DNA from: Gigaspora rosea
Taxonomy: Eukaryota; Glomeromycota; Glomeromycetes; Diversisporales; Gigasporaceae
Direction: 5' to 3'
NCBI GenBank assembly: GCA_003550325.1
Contig: QKWP01000035.1
Coordinates: 305,016-369,015, forward strand
DNA: 64,000 bases
The position numbers and the translations under genes are program-made. The notes beneath the pieces are model-generated. The model made no database searches and had not been told where the DNA came from. It saw only the letters and a program-made list of their open reading frames with translations. This document shows, in pieces, positions 46,325-56,629 of this stretch. Positions within the stretch are counted from its first letter, which is position 1. Each line of letters starts with the position of its first letter.

Positions 46325-46590
46325 GATCAGAGGGTTTAAATAGGCAATTCCCATAGTTGGGTTGCAGGTATGGCAGCTAGTGTGGAACCCTGGGGCAGAC
46401 CACTTAAATTAGACACCAAAAGTGTATGTGTGGCTAGATGTATCCTCATCTATGTTGATCAGAGGGTTTAAATAGGCAATTTCTGTAGTTGGGTTGCAGG
46501 TATAGCAGCTAGTGTGGAACCCTGGGGCGGACTACTTAAATTAGACACCAAAAGTGTACGTGTGGCTAGATGTATTCTCGTCTATGTAAC
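46325..46590 (+). repeat. 132-bp tandem duplication in the retroposon 3' region
   Basis: GATCAGAGGGTTTAAATAGG starts at 46325 and again at 46457. The units share GTTGGGTTGCAGGTAT, TAGTGTGGAACCCTGGGGC and GGCTAGATGTAT with a few differences. The copy at 62.9-63.2 kb appears to have only one unit. Confidence 0.85.
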
Positions 46591-46766
46591 AAATGCTGGT
46601 ACTCCTTTAGAGGATACCAATGACCCTAATATCTTGAATAAAATTCCTAAGTCCCAAGACGGGCACTTTAATTAAAAAAAAAAAAAAATGAAATAAAGCT
46701 ATTATACTATAAAGCTATGCCATAATGCTATAAAGCTATAAATATAATACTATAATATTAAGGAGG

Positions 46767-46995
46767 AATGTATTTGTTGCCCCTCCTGCGACACAGTTTT
46801 TTGGACAAGTTTATTTATAACTCAAAACTTTGCCAAGATAATACCTATTGCACTTCTAACAAAAAATGATTCACTCACAATTCTGTATTAATTTTAATTC
46901 TAATTTTAATAATTTTGATTCCAACCCTAACTCTAACTTTATTTTACTTTAATAGCCTTATTGCCTGTAATAATCATGGGGGTGACAAATACATT
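46767..46995. mobile_element. MITE with AATGTATTTGTTGCCCC ends
   Basis: AATGTATTTGTTGCCCC and inverse AATGTATTTGTCACCCCC. The core (AACTTTGCCAAGATAATACC, CTAACAAAAAATGATTCACT, AATTCTGTATTAATTTTAAT, CCCTAAC) is the same modular core as 24187-24453. Confidence 0.75.
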
Positions 46996-48000
46996 TTTTC
47001 TAATATTAAAATACTAGGTTTTTTTAAATAATATACTATTAAATATTTTTTTGAATTTGATTTTGTTAATTCTATTGATTTAGTACATATAATAACTATA
47101 AAAAAGTGTTTGTAGGTCTAGGTTTTATTTTGACTTAAACACTATAATTTAATTTTTTAACCAATTAGACCAGTTATAAGTTATTATTTAAAAACATCTT
47201 TAGCAAATTAATTTTGTTTTAGTAGCAGGTAGATTAGTTTTTTTTTAATTTTTATCTTTAAAGATTTTTTTTTAAACTATTGTCATTGTTAGCACTATAG
47301 TATTTTATTTAAAAGAATATAAAATAGAACTAGAATTGTTAAGTTTTTTAATTTTTTTTTTAAGGATTAATATATAAGGTGCATAAACCTGTATTGTGTG
47401 ATTTATAGATTGCTACCAAAATTCAAGATTAGATATAATACATACAATTAAAAAAATTCAAAACAAATGTTTGTTTTGCAAAAATCATTCATTTTGCAAG
47501 AAATTGTATACTAAACCACCTTCAGTGCATTAATAAAAAGATTTCCTTGAGCAATTTTACTATAAAACTGCCTAAACCCAAACTCTAATATAGTTCTTAC
47601 CCTAATCCTAACCTAACATAAACAATATCAGTATTAATATTTTTGTATATAATACTATATAATTAAAATAATGAGTACAAAAAATTTAAAGTACCATATA
47701 GGTATATATATTAACTCTTTTTTAATATTTTTTTTAATTTTTTTAATTTAATTTTTATTTTTTCTTCTTTTAGTAATATGGTATTTAGTTTAAAAATGCT
47801 ATTAGATATAAGATAAGCCTGAAATTGCTTTTAAGATATTTTTTAATTTTTAATTTTTCTTCTTTTAGTAATATAGTATTTAGTTTAAAAATATCAACTA
47901 GATATAAAATAAAACTAGGTGTACTTTAAGATAAGTTTTTTTTTAATTTTTTTCTTTTAAATTGTTATTATTGGTATACCTAGGGGTTAGTATGATTACA
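46996..48000 (+). repeat. T-rich region with ~95-bp repeats
   Basis: TAGTAATATRGTATTTAGTTTAAAAAT followed by AGATATAARATAA and TTTTAAGATA recurs at about 47775 and 47870. A related unit family (TAGTACCATAGTTTTATTTA, GAATTGATTTTAAAATAGG) is at 51115-51310. 47515-47625 contains a fragment of the GGCAATTTTACTATAA MULE-MITE core. No gene. Confidence 0.5.
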
Positions 48001-48760
48001 GGAAGCCAACTTATTATAAACATATAGCTAATAAACCATTGTATAATTATTTGTATAACAATCATATAAATATACAATAAAAAAATTCACGATACTATAC
48101 CAAAGAAGATTCGGTTGTATTAATTGACCACTGATTCAAGACAGGCTATTGTCGCCTTTTATTTTTGCCACCTGGTAGGTTTGTATAGGAATTGAGTACA
48201 CGTTGGTGTTCGCAGAAACTAAATATCACTCTTAAATAATGAAAGTTGTCAAATTCTGAATTTATTAACCTATATATGTTCATTTTAAACATTCCATTAT
48301 AATAGATCACAAGCTATTTTTTATATGAACATAAGACCATTGTAAGCTCTAATCTACGTATGTACTCTATTATTATTGTATGGGTCTTAAGTAACAATCT
48401 GTGCTTTTTTCATCCATTTATTGGCACATATTTAAAAAATAAATAAATCAGAACACTTTCATATTTGATAAAAATTTGATAGTGTCCCGATTTAATTATT
48501 TTTTTATTATTAAAGTGTTTGTCTTCACATTTTTAAAAATGTTGGGACATTCGTGCCATTAGGTCATTTTTAAATATTTATTGGGTGATATCGGCATTAA
48601 TTAGTTTTTGCTTTTTTTAGGGCTTTGTTTCTTTAAATTCTTATTAGATAGAATCGCATACCGGCATTATTAGATTTTTGTTTTTTTTTTAAATTTTTAT
48701 TGAACAAGTCATACACTATTAGATCTTTGCTTTTAGACCTTCGCCTTCTTTAAAATTTTT
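48001..48760. other. AT-rich intergenic DNA, nothing firmly recognised
   Basis: 48370-48425 contains ATTATTGTATGGGTC and AATCTGTGCTTTTTTCATCC, which resemble (inverse) words at 12205-12240, so a diverged dispersed repeat is likely. No gene is supported. Confidence 0.4.
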
Positions 48761-48766
48761 TAGTTA

Positions 48767-49336
48767 TTGGATTTTTGTCTTTTTTTTTGTAAATTCTTCA
48801 CCTTTAATATTAAACCATTACATGAAATTTTTACATACATGATTAGTATTTCGCATGGTACAAAATTTTTAGATTGTAATAATTTTTTTCACACGCGCTT
48901 TTTGTATTTGCAGCTAATGTTATCTAATTGCGAGGAAGATTGCATAATAGACACTTCGTGAACATTTACGTACATTGAAAAAAACATTTGTTATAAAAAA
49001 TTTTTGTGCTTGTTATATCTGAAGGTGTTATAGGAATGCTCAAATCTCCAAGGTCAACTATACTACAGTATTTAATTCTAGAAACTTATAAGTAATCTAA
49101 TAATATCAGAATTGTATCCAAGCAATATGTGACATTCGAGGATCTTGCAGTGGGAATGCCTTTCGGTCGTTTTCTTATATTTTCTGGATCTATGTAAAAA
49201 CCTTAATACAAATAATCAAAGACTTCACATGCTTATAAAGAATTTACGTCGACTATTAGTCGATCTGCTACTAAAATATTTGGGAAGCATTTCTTCAAAT
49301 GCATTATGGGCAAAAATTAATAATCTTGAGATTTAG
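48767..49336 (+). other. Possible coding relic, unrecognised
   Basis: Two plus-strand frames (48767-48961 and 49145-49336) have less biased codons than the surroundings. The second ends LVDLLLKYLGSISSNALWAK before a stop at 49334-49336. They are not joined by an obvious intron and no family is recognised. The intervening AGCAATATGTGACATTCGAG stretch is also non-repetitive. Perhaps remains of a host gene. Confidence 0.25.
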
Positions 49337-50481
49337 TTGTCAGATAGAGTTTTGCAAAGGATAAAAAAGTGAAATAATAAAATCATAAAAATGGTTTATT
49401 TTATTTTGACATAACAATATGATTTATGCCATTGATATTAAATTTACAATCACCAAATTTAGAATCATTTAAGTTTCATACCAACTTGGGTTGTATTTAG
49501 AATTCTGTTCCAACCTAAGTGGATTCTAAATTCGCAATAATTCCATTTCGACATACGACATAAAATATATATTATAATAAAGCATTTATTTATTAATTTC
49601 ATACAATTTTAAAGTACATAATAATCTTTATTTAAAAATCGATCCCTAATACTACTTCTAAATACAAATCTTTATTACAATTCTCTTTTTAATCTAATCC
49701 TAAACTATCCTTATTTCTAACAAAATCCCGCTTTTAATTACCCGAACCTATTTTTAATTCTAGTCTTAAACCCTAACCCTATTTATAACACTAAATCCAA
49801 CCTATTTAATCGCACTATAACCCAAATCTAACTATTGTGCTTGTTCCAAATCTAACTATTGTATTATGTCCTAATGGTAATCATTTTGGTTAATTATACA
49901 TTGTCTTGAAAACAATCATTAAAGTAAACAGAATTAAACTTTACTCACATCTTTTCATTACTGTCATGCTTAGCCTGGTCATCGAATCACCATGCCAAAA
50001 CACCACAAAGAACGCCATCGAATCGCCACAAGAATGCCGTTTAATCACCACAAGAATGTCATCGAAACATTGCAAGAGTTACTACAAGAGTGCCAACGAA
50101 CTCCCACATTGAATCACCGTCAAGTTACTACAAGAACTGGGGAACACCAAAGAAACTCTGGGACAACTACAAAGATTAGAAATATTTTTAATAAAAGCAA
50201 AAAAGAGTAAAAAAAAATACTTATACTTATAATTATTAATCTTTTGTAGGTTACCAGAAGTGTGTAACGGAGCCGAGAAGTGGAGATCTAGACCTGGGTG
50301 TATGAAATAAAATAATATTATTAAAGAATATTATAAATAATGAAAAAAAACTTATAGGCTTGGAGTCATGTATATGATCTCTTACCTTTGTTTCTTTTAT
50401 TTTACAATAATTGAGCATGAATATATGATTCAGTTTTTTTAACAATAAAAGAACAGCCATAAAATTTCTTTATGATTAATT
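49337..50481. other. Intergenic DNA with CCCTAA-like runs and a CACAAGAATGCC repeat
   Basis: 49690-49860 carries loosely repeated AACCCTA words. 49990-50170 repeats CACCACAAGAATGCC/ATCGAATCGCCACAAGAA about every 25 bp, in the style of the array at 42390-43520. Short frames here (49906-50210) are products of that repeat. Confidence 0.45.
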
Positions 50482-50645
50482 AGGGTGCTGACATTTATTA
50501 CCTAATATCTATTTACTATAGGAGCTTACTCCTCCACCCCCAGGTAAGATCTATAAATAGAATTTTTGCCAATCAAATTTAACTAAAGTAAATTTTTCTT
50601 GACCCCCACCCCCTAAAATATTACCTAATAAATGTTAGCGCCCTT
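50482..50645. mobile_element. G-run MITE, copy 2
   Basis: AGGGTGCTGACATTTATTAC and inverse AGGGCGCTAACATTTATTAG are TIRs of about 27 bp. The interior has CTCCACCCCCAGG and ACCCCCACCCCCT (G-runs on the minus strand). About 164 bp. Confidence 0.8.
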
Positions 50646-50749
50646 ACTTACCTTTGTTTATTTCGAGTTTTGAAAAAAAAAGAAATCCCAGTAGATAGGT
50701 TATTTTTAAAAAAATTAACAATCAAGACTTTGACCGATAGAATACGATA

Positions 50750-51012
50750 CTGTATTTTCACATAATAATGCTCATCTGCGCGTTATTTTGAGTACACGCA
50801 CGTTATTTTGAGTATGCGCATGCATGTTATTTTGAGCTAAAAACTGGCTATATGACATATAAAAACATTTATGTAATTAGCTACTTACATTGATCCAAAC
50901 ATACGCGTTATTTTGGGACATGCATGGGCATCATTTCGAAGTCATACATCATATTTTTGGATGATACGATTTTTGAAATAACGCTCATGAGCGTTAATAC
51001 ATGAAAATACGG
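50750..51012. mobile_element. TA-flanked MITE, CYGTATTTTCAYRTA family
   Basis: CTGTATTTTCACATAATAAT and inverse CCGTATTTTCATGTATTAAC, TA at both sides (50748-50749; 51013-51014). Subterminal repeats GCGTTATTTTGAGTA and variants occur five times. The CYGTAT start resembles the 10627-10941 family. Confidence 0.8.
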
Positions 51013-51700
51013 TACATATGAATTTATATGATTTTTATATAAAGTGACAATTTTTGTATTACTATTAAAATTGTGTAATATTGAAGTTGTTCCCCTGTAA
51101 TTTTACTAACCCCTAGATAGTACCATAGTTTTATTTAAAAATGTTAACTAAATATAAAATAGATCCAGAATTGATTTTAAAATAGGTTTTTTTTTATTTT
51201 TTTTTTAATTTTTTTTTTAATTTTCATCTTTTCTTTTTTTAGATTGTAGTAGCATCTTTGTATATTGTTTGAAAATGCTGGCTAGTATAAAATTGAACTA
51301 AAATTGGTTTTAAAATAAGTTTTTTTTTGTGCTAGTCATTTTTTTTAGTTATTAAAACTTTTTTTAAATTTTTTTTAGAAGATTTTATTATTGGTGTTGT
51401 TATTTGTGCCACTATTGTTAAGTACTAAAGTTGTTATTGTTGAATTTGATGCAAATTCTATTAGATTTTTTTGTTTAGTTTTGGTAAATTAGATGAATCA
51501 TGTAAATTTTTTGTTATAAAAATATGAAAATTCAATTATATAAATTATATAATTACTAATTGATATTGATTGATTACAGAATTTATATGATCAAATTTGA
51601 TTGGTTGATTACAGAGTTGCTATAGCAACTGGTTGCTATAAACTAATACCTTAAATATAATATATTCATATTACTGTATATCATTAATAAAATTAGAAGT

Positions 51701-52192
51701 TTGCTATTTATCGCCAGTGGTGCTCATCACTAGTGATGCCACCGAAATTGATTTTTGAAAAAGGCCTATTTCGTCTTTATTAGAGAAAATTAAAATTTTT
51801 TATAAGGAAGAGCAAATAAAATTTATATAGATATGCTCTTTATAATTTTGTCTATTCAAAAAAAAGTATTAAATAATTTCGTCTTTCAAGTAAAATAGGT
51901 CAAAAACAATTTTGTCTTCAAATTTTAATTTCGGGTTTTAAAACCCGAAATAATTTCGTCCTCATGTATACTCATCACATTTTGTATCTTTAAATTTTAT
52001 CTATAAAAATCACCTTTAGAGCTCTAACAAAAAAAAATTCTTGTAAAATTTTGGTATAAACTATATTCTTTGCACCATTCCAATTCTTATTCTAACCCTA
52101 ATATTAATCAAATTTTAATTTTTATTTTAGCAAAAAACTTTTTATTAATTTGTTAATCACTGGTGATGATCACCACTAGCAATAAATAGTAA
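51701..52192. mobile_element. MITE with nested interspersed repeat
   Basis: Outer ends TTTGCTATTTATCGCCAGTG and inverse TTACTATTTATTGCTAGTGG, followed by GGTGCTCATCAC/GTGATGATCACC. The left half carries 51739-51975, an inverse copy of the 3138-3378 repeat; the right half (51975-52110) carries the modular core AACAAAAAAAAATTCTTGTA and a CCCTAA word. Confidence 0.75.
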
Positions 52193-52832
52193 TTTTCATA
52201 AAATTATTACAATTGCATAGGCCCATACTGCTACAATATTATCATTTAATTTTTAATATTAAATATCTTCAAAAATCAAATACTTTTGTATTACACAATA
52301 GAAGATTTTTATAAATTTTCTTTTTAATAATATTTAATATTTAATATTTTAATTGTTTTTATTCAGTTTTGAGTATCTAATAATAAATTAATAAATAAAT
52401 AACATTTAAATTTAAATAATTATTTTTTAATAAATAAAAATATAAACTTTTATACAAATTCTTTTTGTTGTTTTTTAAATTTATTACTTTTTTGATAAAC
52501 ACACATTTGAACTTTTTTTTTATATTGTATACTAGCTACAAAAGCATCAATAGCCCTATTAGAGCCTATTAGCTTTTAAATTATAATGATTAGCATTAGA
52601 TATATTTGATACTTGATAACATATATGGTCTAATTCAATTTTTTTCCAATGCTTAGAAAGCACATAGAACAAAATTTTCCCCAATATTTCTAAAGTTTTT
52701 GATATTATCAAGAAAATATAGATTTCTAATGTGCTGACCAATTTTTATATAGTTTTTCAAATTGATTATAACATACTAAAATAACAAATGCTAAAATTAA
52801 ATTATAAATTAGTTATTTTAAAAAACACCATA
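52193..52832. other. AT-rich DNA, nothing recognised
   Basis: AATATTTAATATTTAATATT-type words dominate 52240-52440. No gene, RNA gene or bounded repeat. Confidence 0.5.
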
Positions 52833-53092
52833 TAAAGTAGACAGGGATAATTTGACGAAGTTAACAGTACTATCGAATAAACTTTTATTAACCCATGTAA
52901 ATTTCCGGAAATTTGCGGTTATAAAACTAAGCCATATTTGGAATAGATCTAATAAAAAAAAAAAGGTATGACAAATCAAATCTGTATAAATCATCGCTTT
53001 TGCATACATTACCAAAAAATTGAAATTTTAAGATTAAGGGGTAATTTGACGAATTTTAATCATTAATAAAAAAATATATATTTCATACTTCC

Positions 53093-54841
53093 CTATCTTT
53101 TTTTAACGACCTTCCTATTTTCCTGAGTCTTCTGGGCTCGCTGTTGTTCCCGTGCAGCTTTTTTTTGGGCTGCGGCTTCCTTTTTTTGGGCTGCAGCTTC
53201 TTTTTTTTGGGCCGCAACCTCTTTTTTTCGCCTTGCTTCTTCGGATTTTCGTTCTGCCTCCTTGTTTAACTCTTCTAGTTCACGCCAACTTTCTTCATTA
53301 GTAAGGAGCCGGGCAAAAGGGAGCGTCTTTCTTTTTTTCCTTGGAGAAGGTTGATCAGATTCTGTCTGGTCTTCTGTACCTTCTGCTGAAACCGGAGTAC
53401 GAGGAGCCAGATACTTAAGAGCCGAATGCAAAGAACATGTCCCAGGGTTTTTGTAAGTATCTAGTTCCTTTTCTACTGCTGAAAGTTGGGATTTCAATAA
53501 ACCATTCTCATTCCTAAGCATCATATTTTCTTTCATTAGTTCGTCAACATTCAAGTAAGTGGAATGAGGATGATTTGAATTAGGCGAAATTTGGGTTGAC
53601 GAAGACGATTCAGCTGGTTGAACAAAAGGTTGGCCATATGAAGGTGAGATGTCGAACCGTTCAGTTGTTAATGAAGGGTCTAAACGGTCAGAACTAATAG
53701 CGTCTGGGTCAAATGGCCAAATTCCTGTCATTTTATAGGCGCTACAAATAGCTTGTGGTGAATAAGTTTCAAGGAAAGCAGCGCCAAAAACTCTTGCGAA
53801 GGTTCGTTTTGTTACTACTATGCCATTATTTTCATTGCTATATTTTTCACATCCCTTACTGTATAATTTTTTTAGTTTTGCGAAAGGAATTTCTGAAGGC
53901 TGCAAAACATGGGTTGTATGTGGCGGGAGTGCATAAAGAAGGATGCCGTTGTTACGACAAAAATCGACGATTGTATAGCTGATATGACTTTTGTGACCAT
54001 CTAGCATTAGTAATACGGGTCTAGTGGGTGGGATTGAATTAACAAAATGGTCAAGATACATTTGGAAGAGGTCTTCACGCATGTATCCTGTAGTTGTAAA
54101 ACCCATTACGGTTCCTGGTGGTGCACCTTCTAATAAACCAGGAATCGTACGAACACCTTTATAAATAATTAAAGGTGGAATAAAAGATCCAGCAGCTGAA
54201 ATTGTGGGTGCAACCGAGATATGATCGTGAGAATTCCCATGCGCAATTTTATGAATTTGACGTGAGCCCTTTTTTGCTATAACCTTTTCTAATTTTGGTA
54301 CGATAACAAACCCAGTTTCGTCCATGTTCCATATTTGTGCCGCAGTAAGAGAATTTTCATCGATAATTTTTTTAAGCTTGTTAAAATGATCAGTGACAAC
54401 GGTTTTATTGGCTTTTTGTGCTCGTGCTTCTGATAAGTTTTGAGGTATACGAAATGATAATTCTGGGTGGTCCCTCATAAAACGTTCCCACCAGTCTTGA
54501 CCTGGCCCATTTTCACCAAAAGGATGTGATCGATTATTAAGTCGCACAATTTCCATGACACAATGATTAACTCCACTTCTTGTTAACCCAAACCCAAGTT
54601 TTTGCATATTAAGGCAATAACCAACAAGTTGGGTTTCTTCATGACTAGTAAGAACGTTGGGTGCACCTGGACGTTTAGGGGGACCACCATTTTTAACCGC
54701 ACGCCTAAGGGTAGCTTCCGAAAGACCAAAGTCTTTCGCCAAGCTATTTATACTTGGGGGCTTGGAACCAACAGGGCAATCATCTATTTTTTTAAGTGCA
54801 GCACAGATTGCCTCACCTCTTTCAATATAAGATACTCCCAT
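53093..54841 (-). CDS. pogo/Tigger-like transposase (CENP-B-like HTH, DDE), 582 aa
   Basis: Cut-and-paste transposase of the enclosing element. ATG at 54841 begins MGVSYIERGEAI. Residues ~8-52 are a pipsqueak-type HTH (INSLAKDFGLSEATLRRAV). ~55-140 are a CENP-B-type second HTH (LTSHEETQLVGYCLNMQ, WWERFMRDHPEL). ~165-380 are the DDE domain: WNMDETGF (Asp174), LLMLDGHKSH (Asp281) and HVLQPSEIPFAKLKK, in which Glu317 stands where pogo usually has Asp in QPLDV. MTGIWPFDP at 371-379 is also typical. 430-465 is a predicted coiled coil (LMKENMMLRNENGLLKSQL). A KRKK motif at ~505 and an Ala/Gln/Lys heptad-like repeat tail (AAQKKEA) follow. No frameshift or stop interrupts it. Intronless. Confidence 0.92.
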   Translation of the reverse strand: MGVSYIERGEAICAALKKIDDCPVGSKPPSINSLAKDFGLSEATLRRAVKNGGPPKRPGAPNVLTSHEETQLVGYCLNMQKLGFGLTRSGVNHCVMEIVRLNNRSHPFGENGPGQDWWERFMRDHPELSFRIPQNLSEARAQKANKTVVTDHFNKLKKIIDENSLTAAQIWNMDETGFVIVPKLEKVIAKKGSRQIHKIAHGNSHDHISVAPTISAAGSFIPPLIIYKGVRTIPGLLEGAPPGTVMGFTTTGYMREDLFQMYLDHFVNSIPPTRPVLLMLDGHKSHISYTIVDFCRNNGILLYALPPHTTHVLQPSEIPFAKLKKLYSKGCEKYSNENNGIVVTKRTFARVFGAAFLETYSPQAICSAYKMTGIWPFDPDAISSDRLDPSLTTERFDISPSYGQPFVQPAESSSSTQISPNSNHPHSTYLNVDELMKENMMLRNENGLLKSQLSAVEKELDTYKNPGTCSLHSALKYLAPRTPVSAEGTEDQTESDQPSPRKKRKTLPFARLLTNEESWRELEELNKEAERKSEEARRKKEVAAQKKEAAAQKKEAAAQKKAAREQQRAQKTQENRKVVKKR

Positions 54842-55088
54842 ATTTATTTAATTTATTACATAATAGGTGAATAAAAAGTTAAAAAAATGAAAAGTTTGAT
54901 ATGTTTAACGAGTTAAAAAGCGAAGCGACAAAGTTCAAAATAACGTGATTCTGAAATTTTTCCGGGTATTTATTAGTGCATAGATGTTGTAATAACATTC
55001 TCAATGTATTTGTTATACGAAACCGTTCGCGTACCAAATTTGATGCTTATATGTCGCGATGTAATTTAACGCACGTATATAATATAAT

Positions 55089-55272
55089 TAGGGTAATTTG
55101 ACGAATTGAGAATAATTGGCAATATATCGTGATCCCGTGATCGGATCCAAACAATTTTTTTATCATTCGAATTCTCTCAAAGAGAGGATTCGAATGGTAT
55201 AAAAATTGTTCGGATCCGATCACAGGATCACGATATATTGCCAATTATTCTCAATTCGTCAAATTACCCCTA
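55089..55272. repeat. Near-perfect 184-bp palindrome at the pogo right end
   Basis: GGGTAATTTGACGAATTGAG pairs with its inverse at the right; arms run through AATATATCGTGATC and GATCGGATCC to a centre GAGAGAA/TTCTCTC near 55178. The ends are the pogo TIR word itself, so it is a foldback derivative of this transposon family inserted in, or generated at, the end of the full copy. Confidence 0.85.
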
Positions 55273-55299
55273 TTCGTCAAATTACCCCTGTCTACTTTA

Positions 55300-55608
55300 T
55301 AATTTTTATTAATAAAATTTAGAGTTAGAGTGCAGTTTTAGAGTAAAGAAGGGGTTTTATATAATATAGATTAGATATAAAGTCCCAATCTCAGTTCTTG
55401 TGAGGTTTTAGGGGTCTTGAATATTTTTAGAGTATCCGATCCCATTTACTTTGTACGGTTTTGAGAAATAGCACTTATGGTGTTCAGCACCATAGGTGCA
55501 TTTTAATAAACTTGTAAAAAGATATTAAATAAGCATCTTAAATACTCTATATTATATCTTACTTGTAATAGGTTCTTTTATTCCTGATTTAGACTTTTTT
55601 ACATTAAA
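55300..55608. other. Intergenic DNA with one small hairpin
   Basis: CACTTATGGTG and CACCATAGGTGC (55470-55500) can form a short stem around TTCAG. Otherwise AT-rich; no gene. Confidence 0.4.
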
Positions 55609-56270
55609 ATTTCCAATTCAGGTTCTTTGATATTATTAATTCCTGAATCAGTTGCGATCACTTCGGACAAGTTAGGTAATTCCAAAGTACTTGTTATAGG
55701 CGACAAACAATTTAATTGTTAAATCAACTGTTTCGACATTTTCATCTAATTCGTCCTGGTTTTCTTTTAAATAATTACATAATATATGTTAGAGCTACAA
55801 AAATAATAAATATCGATATATTTACTTTGATTTTGTCGATCGTATTAACGCATTTTCGACAAATGATAATAAATCTTGACCTTTTGGAATTTCGACTTGA
55901 GTTACATTTTTAACTTTATGATTAGCACCTATTCGTGTAATAGATTTATCATAAAAGTCGATTTTATATCTGGTGCCCTTTTCGAATTTCTTGTCAATTT
56001 TTATTGGTTGACAAGAACAGCTTTTTCCATAAATTTTCGCACAAATTAAGCACTCCAAATTGGGCAAGTATTCAAACGAAAATTTAATACTGACATTTAT
56101 AAAGATAGAATTATTTGTAGAATAATTATTATACGTAATATATGTATTTCTTTTATATACTGATCTTATATTTTTCGTATACCCGATCACTTGCTTAACC
56201 GGATCGACCGAAAAATCATTCGGCGATTTTTTATCAGATGTTTCAGAATATGAAAACAGCAGTAAATTTC
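55609..56270 (-). CDS. Unrecognised coding fragment, possibly multi-exon
   Basis: On the minus strand a frame is open from about 56265 to 55822 with protein-like composition: KSPNDFSVDPVKQVIGYTK, CLICAKIYGKSCSCQPIKI (a Cys cluster that could bind zinc), KGTRYKIDFYDKSITRIGAN and QDLLSFVENALIRSTKSK. No ATG begins it (GTG at 56190 is not a likely start), so an upstream exon or truncation is implied. Downstream, DELDENVETVDL (55761-55710) and LPNLSEVIATDSGINNIKE to a stop at about 55609 lie in two other frames, as expected of further exons or a frameshift. I do not recognise the family. It is oriented away from EMG1, with a 360-bp shared upstream region. Confidence 0.4.
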
Positions 56271-56354
56271 AAAACAAAATTAGGCTACAGCCTTTTTTCA
56301 AACTTTGAGCTAAGATTACTTAACGTTTACCTAACCAAATTTAAATTTTTTATT

Positions 56355-56480
56355 TAAGTTATATCTGGATATCCGGGTTAATAAAACATTTCTGGATTAA
56401 TAAAATATATCCGAATGAATAAAATATATCCGGATGAATGATATTATATCCGGATATATATTATCAGTTATGGATCCGTG
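56355..56480. repeat. ATATCCGGATGAATAAAAT repeats in the region upstream of EMG1
   Basis: ATCTGGATATCCGGGTTAAT, CTGGATTAATAAAATATATC, CGAATGAATAAAATATATC and CGGATGAATGATATTATATC follow each other at ~25-bp spacing. They lie between the EMG1 start and the divergent fragment, so they could be promoter elements or a minisatellite. CCTGCATTATGTAATGCAGG at 56530-56549 is a short palindrome 80 bp before the EMG1 ATG. Confidence 0.5.
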
Positions 56481-56629
56481 ACAATAATAAATTATAGAAA
56501 TTCTGACCAGAATTAAAGGTTAATTAACCTGCATTATGTAATGCAGGCCAACTCGTTTCGCGTGGTTACACTAGATCTTTTGGTCTATTTAAAAATCGAA
56601 TAACTTTTGACAAAATAAGATTCAACACA

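Larger units (their letters stand above)
43783..46689 (+). mobile_element. tRNA-headed retroposon (~1.17 kb net) with 12-bp TSD, split by a hAT
   Basis: GAAATAAAGCTA occurs exactly before the element (43771-43782) and after its poly-A tail (46690-46701), a 12-bp TSD typical of target-primed insertion. The first 75 bp look tRNA-derived: A-box-like AGAGAAGTTGGTAAG and a near-consensus B-box GGGTTCAAATCCC at about 43851, with an anticodon-stem-like GTCAC-TCCCCAA-GTGGC. The body is GC-richer than its surroundings, contains a 132-bp tandem duplication (46325-46590) and ends in A(14) or so. A hAT (44222-45948) splits it. Net 1.17 kb is very long for a SINE; no reverse transcriptase is encoded. A diverged partial copy lies in inverse orientation at about 62930-63175. 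Confidence 0.8.
52833..55299 (-). mobile_element. Apparently complete pogo-like transposon, 2.47 kb
   Basis: Ends TAAAGTAGACAGGGATAATT and inverse TAAAGTAGACAGGGGTAATT extend as ~28-bp TIRs through TTTGACGAA. TA lies directly outside (52831-52832; 55300-55301). One uninterrupted 582-codon transposase gene fills most of it. The 15-bp word GGGGTAATTTGACGA recurs near both ends (52844, 53036; 55089, and inverse at 55245-55285), probably the transposase-binding site. The right end also contains a palindromic insert (55089-55272). Good ends, a TSD and an open gene suggest a young copy. Confidence 0.85.

Noticed and set aside
45878-46354. 158-codon minus-strand frame
   Set aside because: It spans the junction of the hAT end and the retroposon body, antisense to the retroposon, with no domain; length is explained by the higher GC content there.
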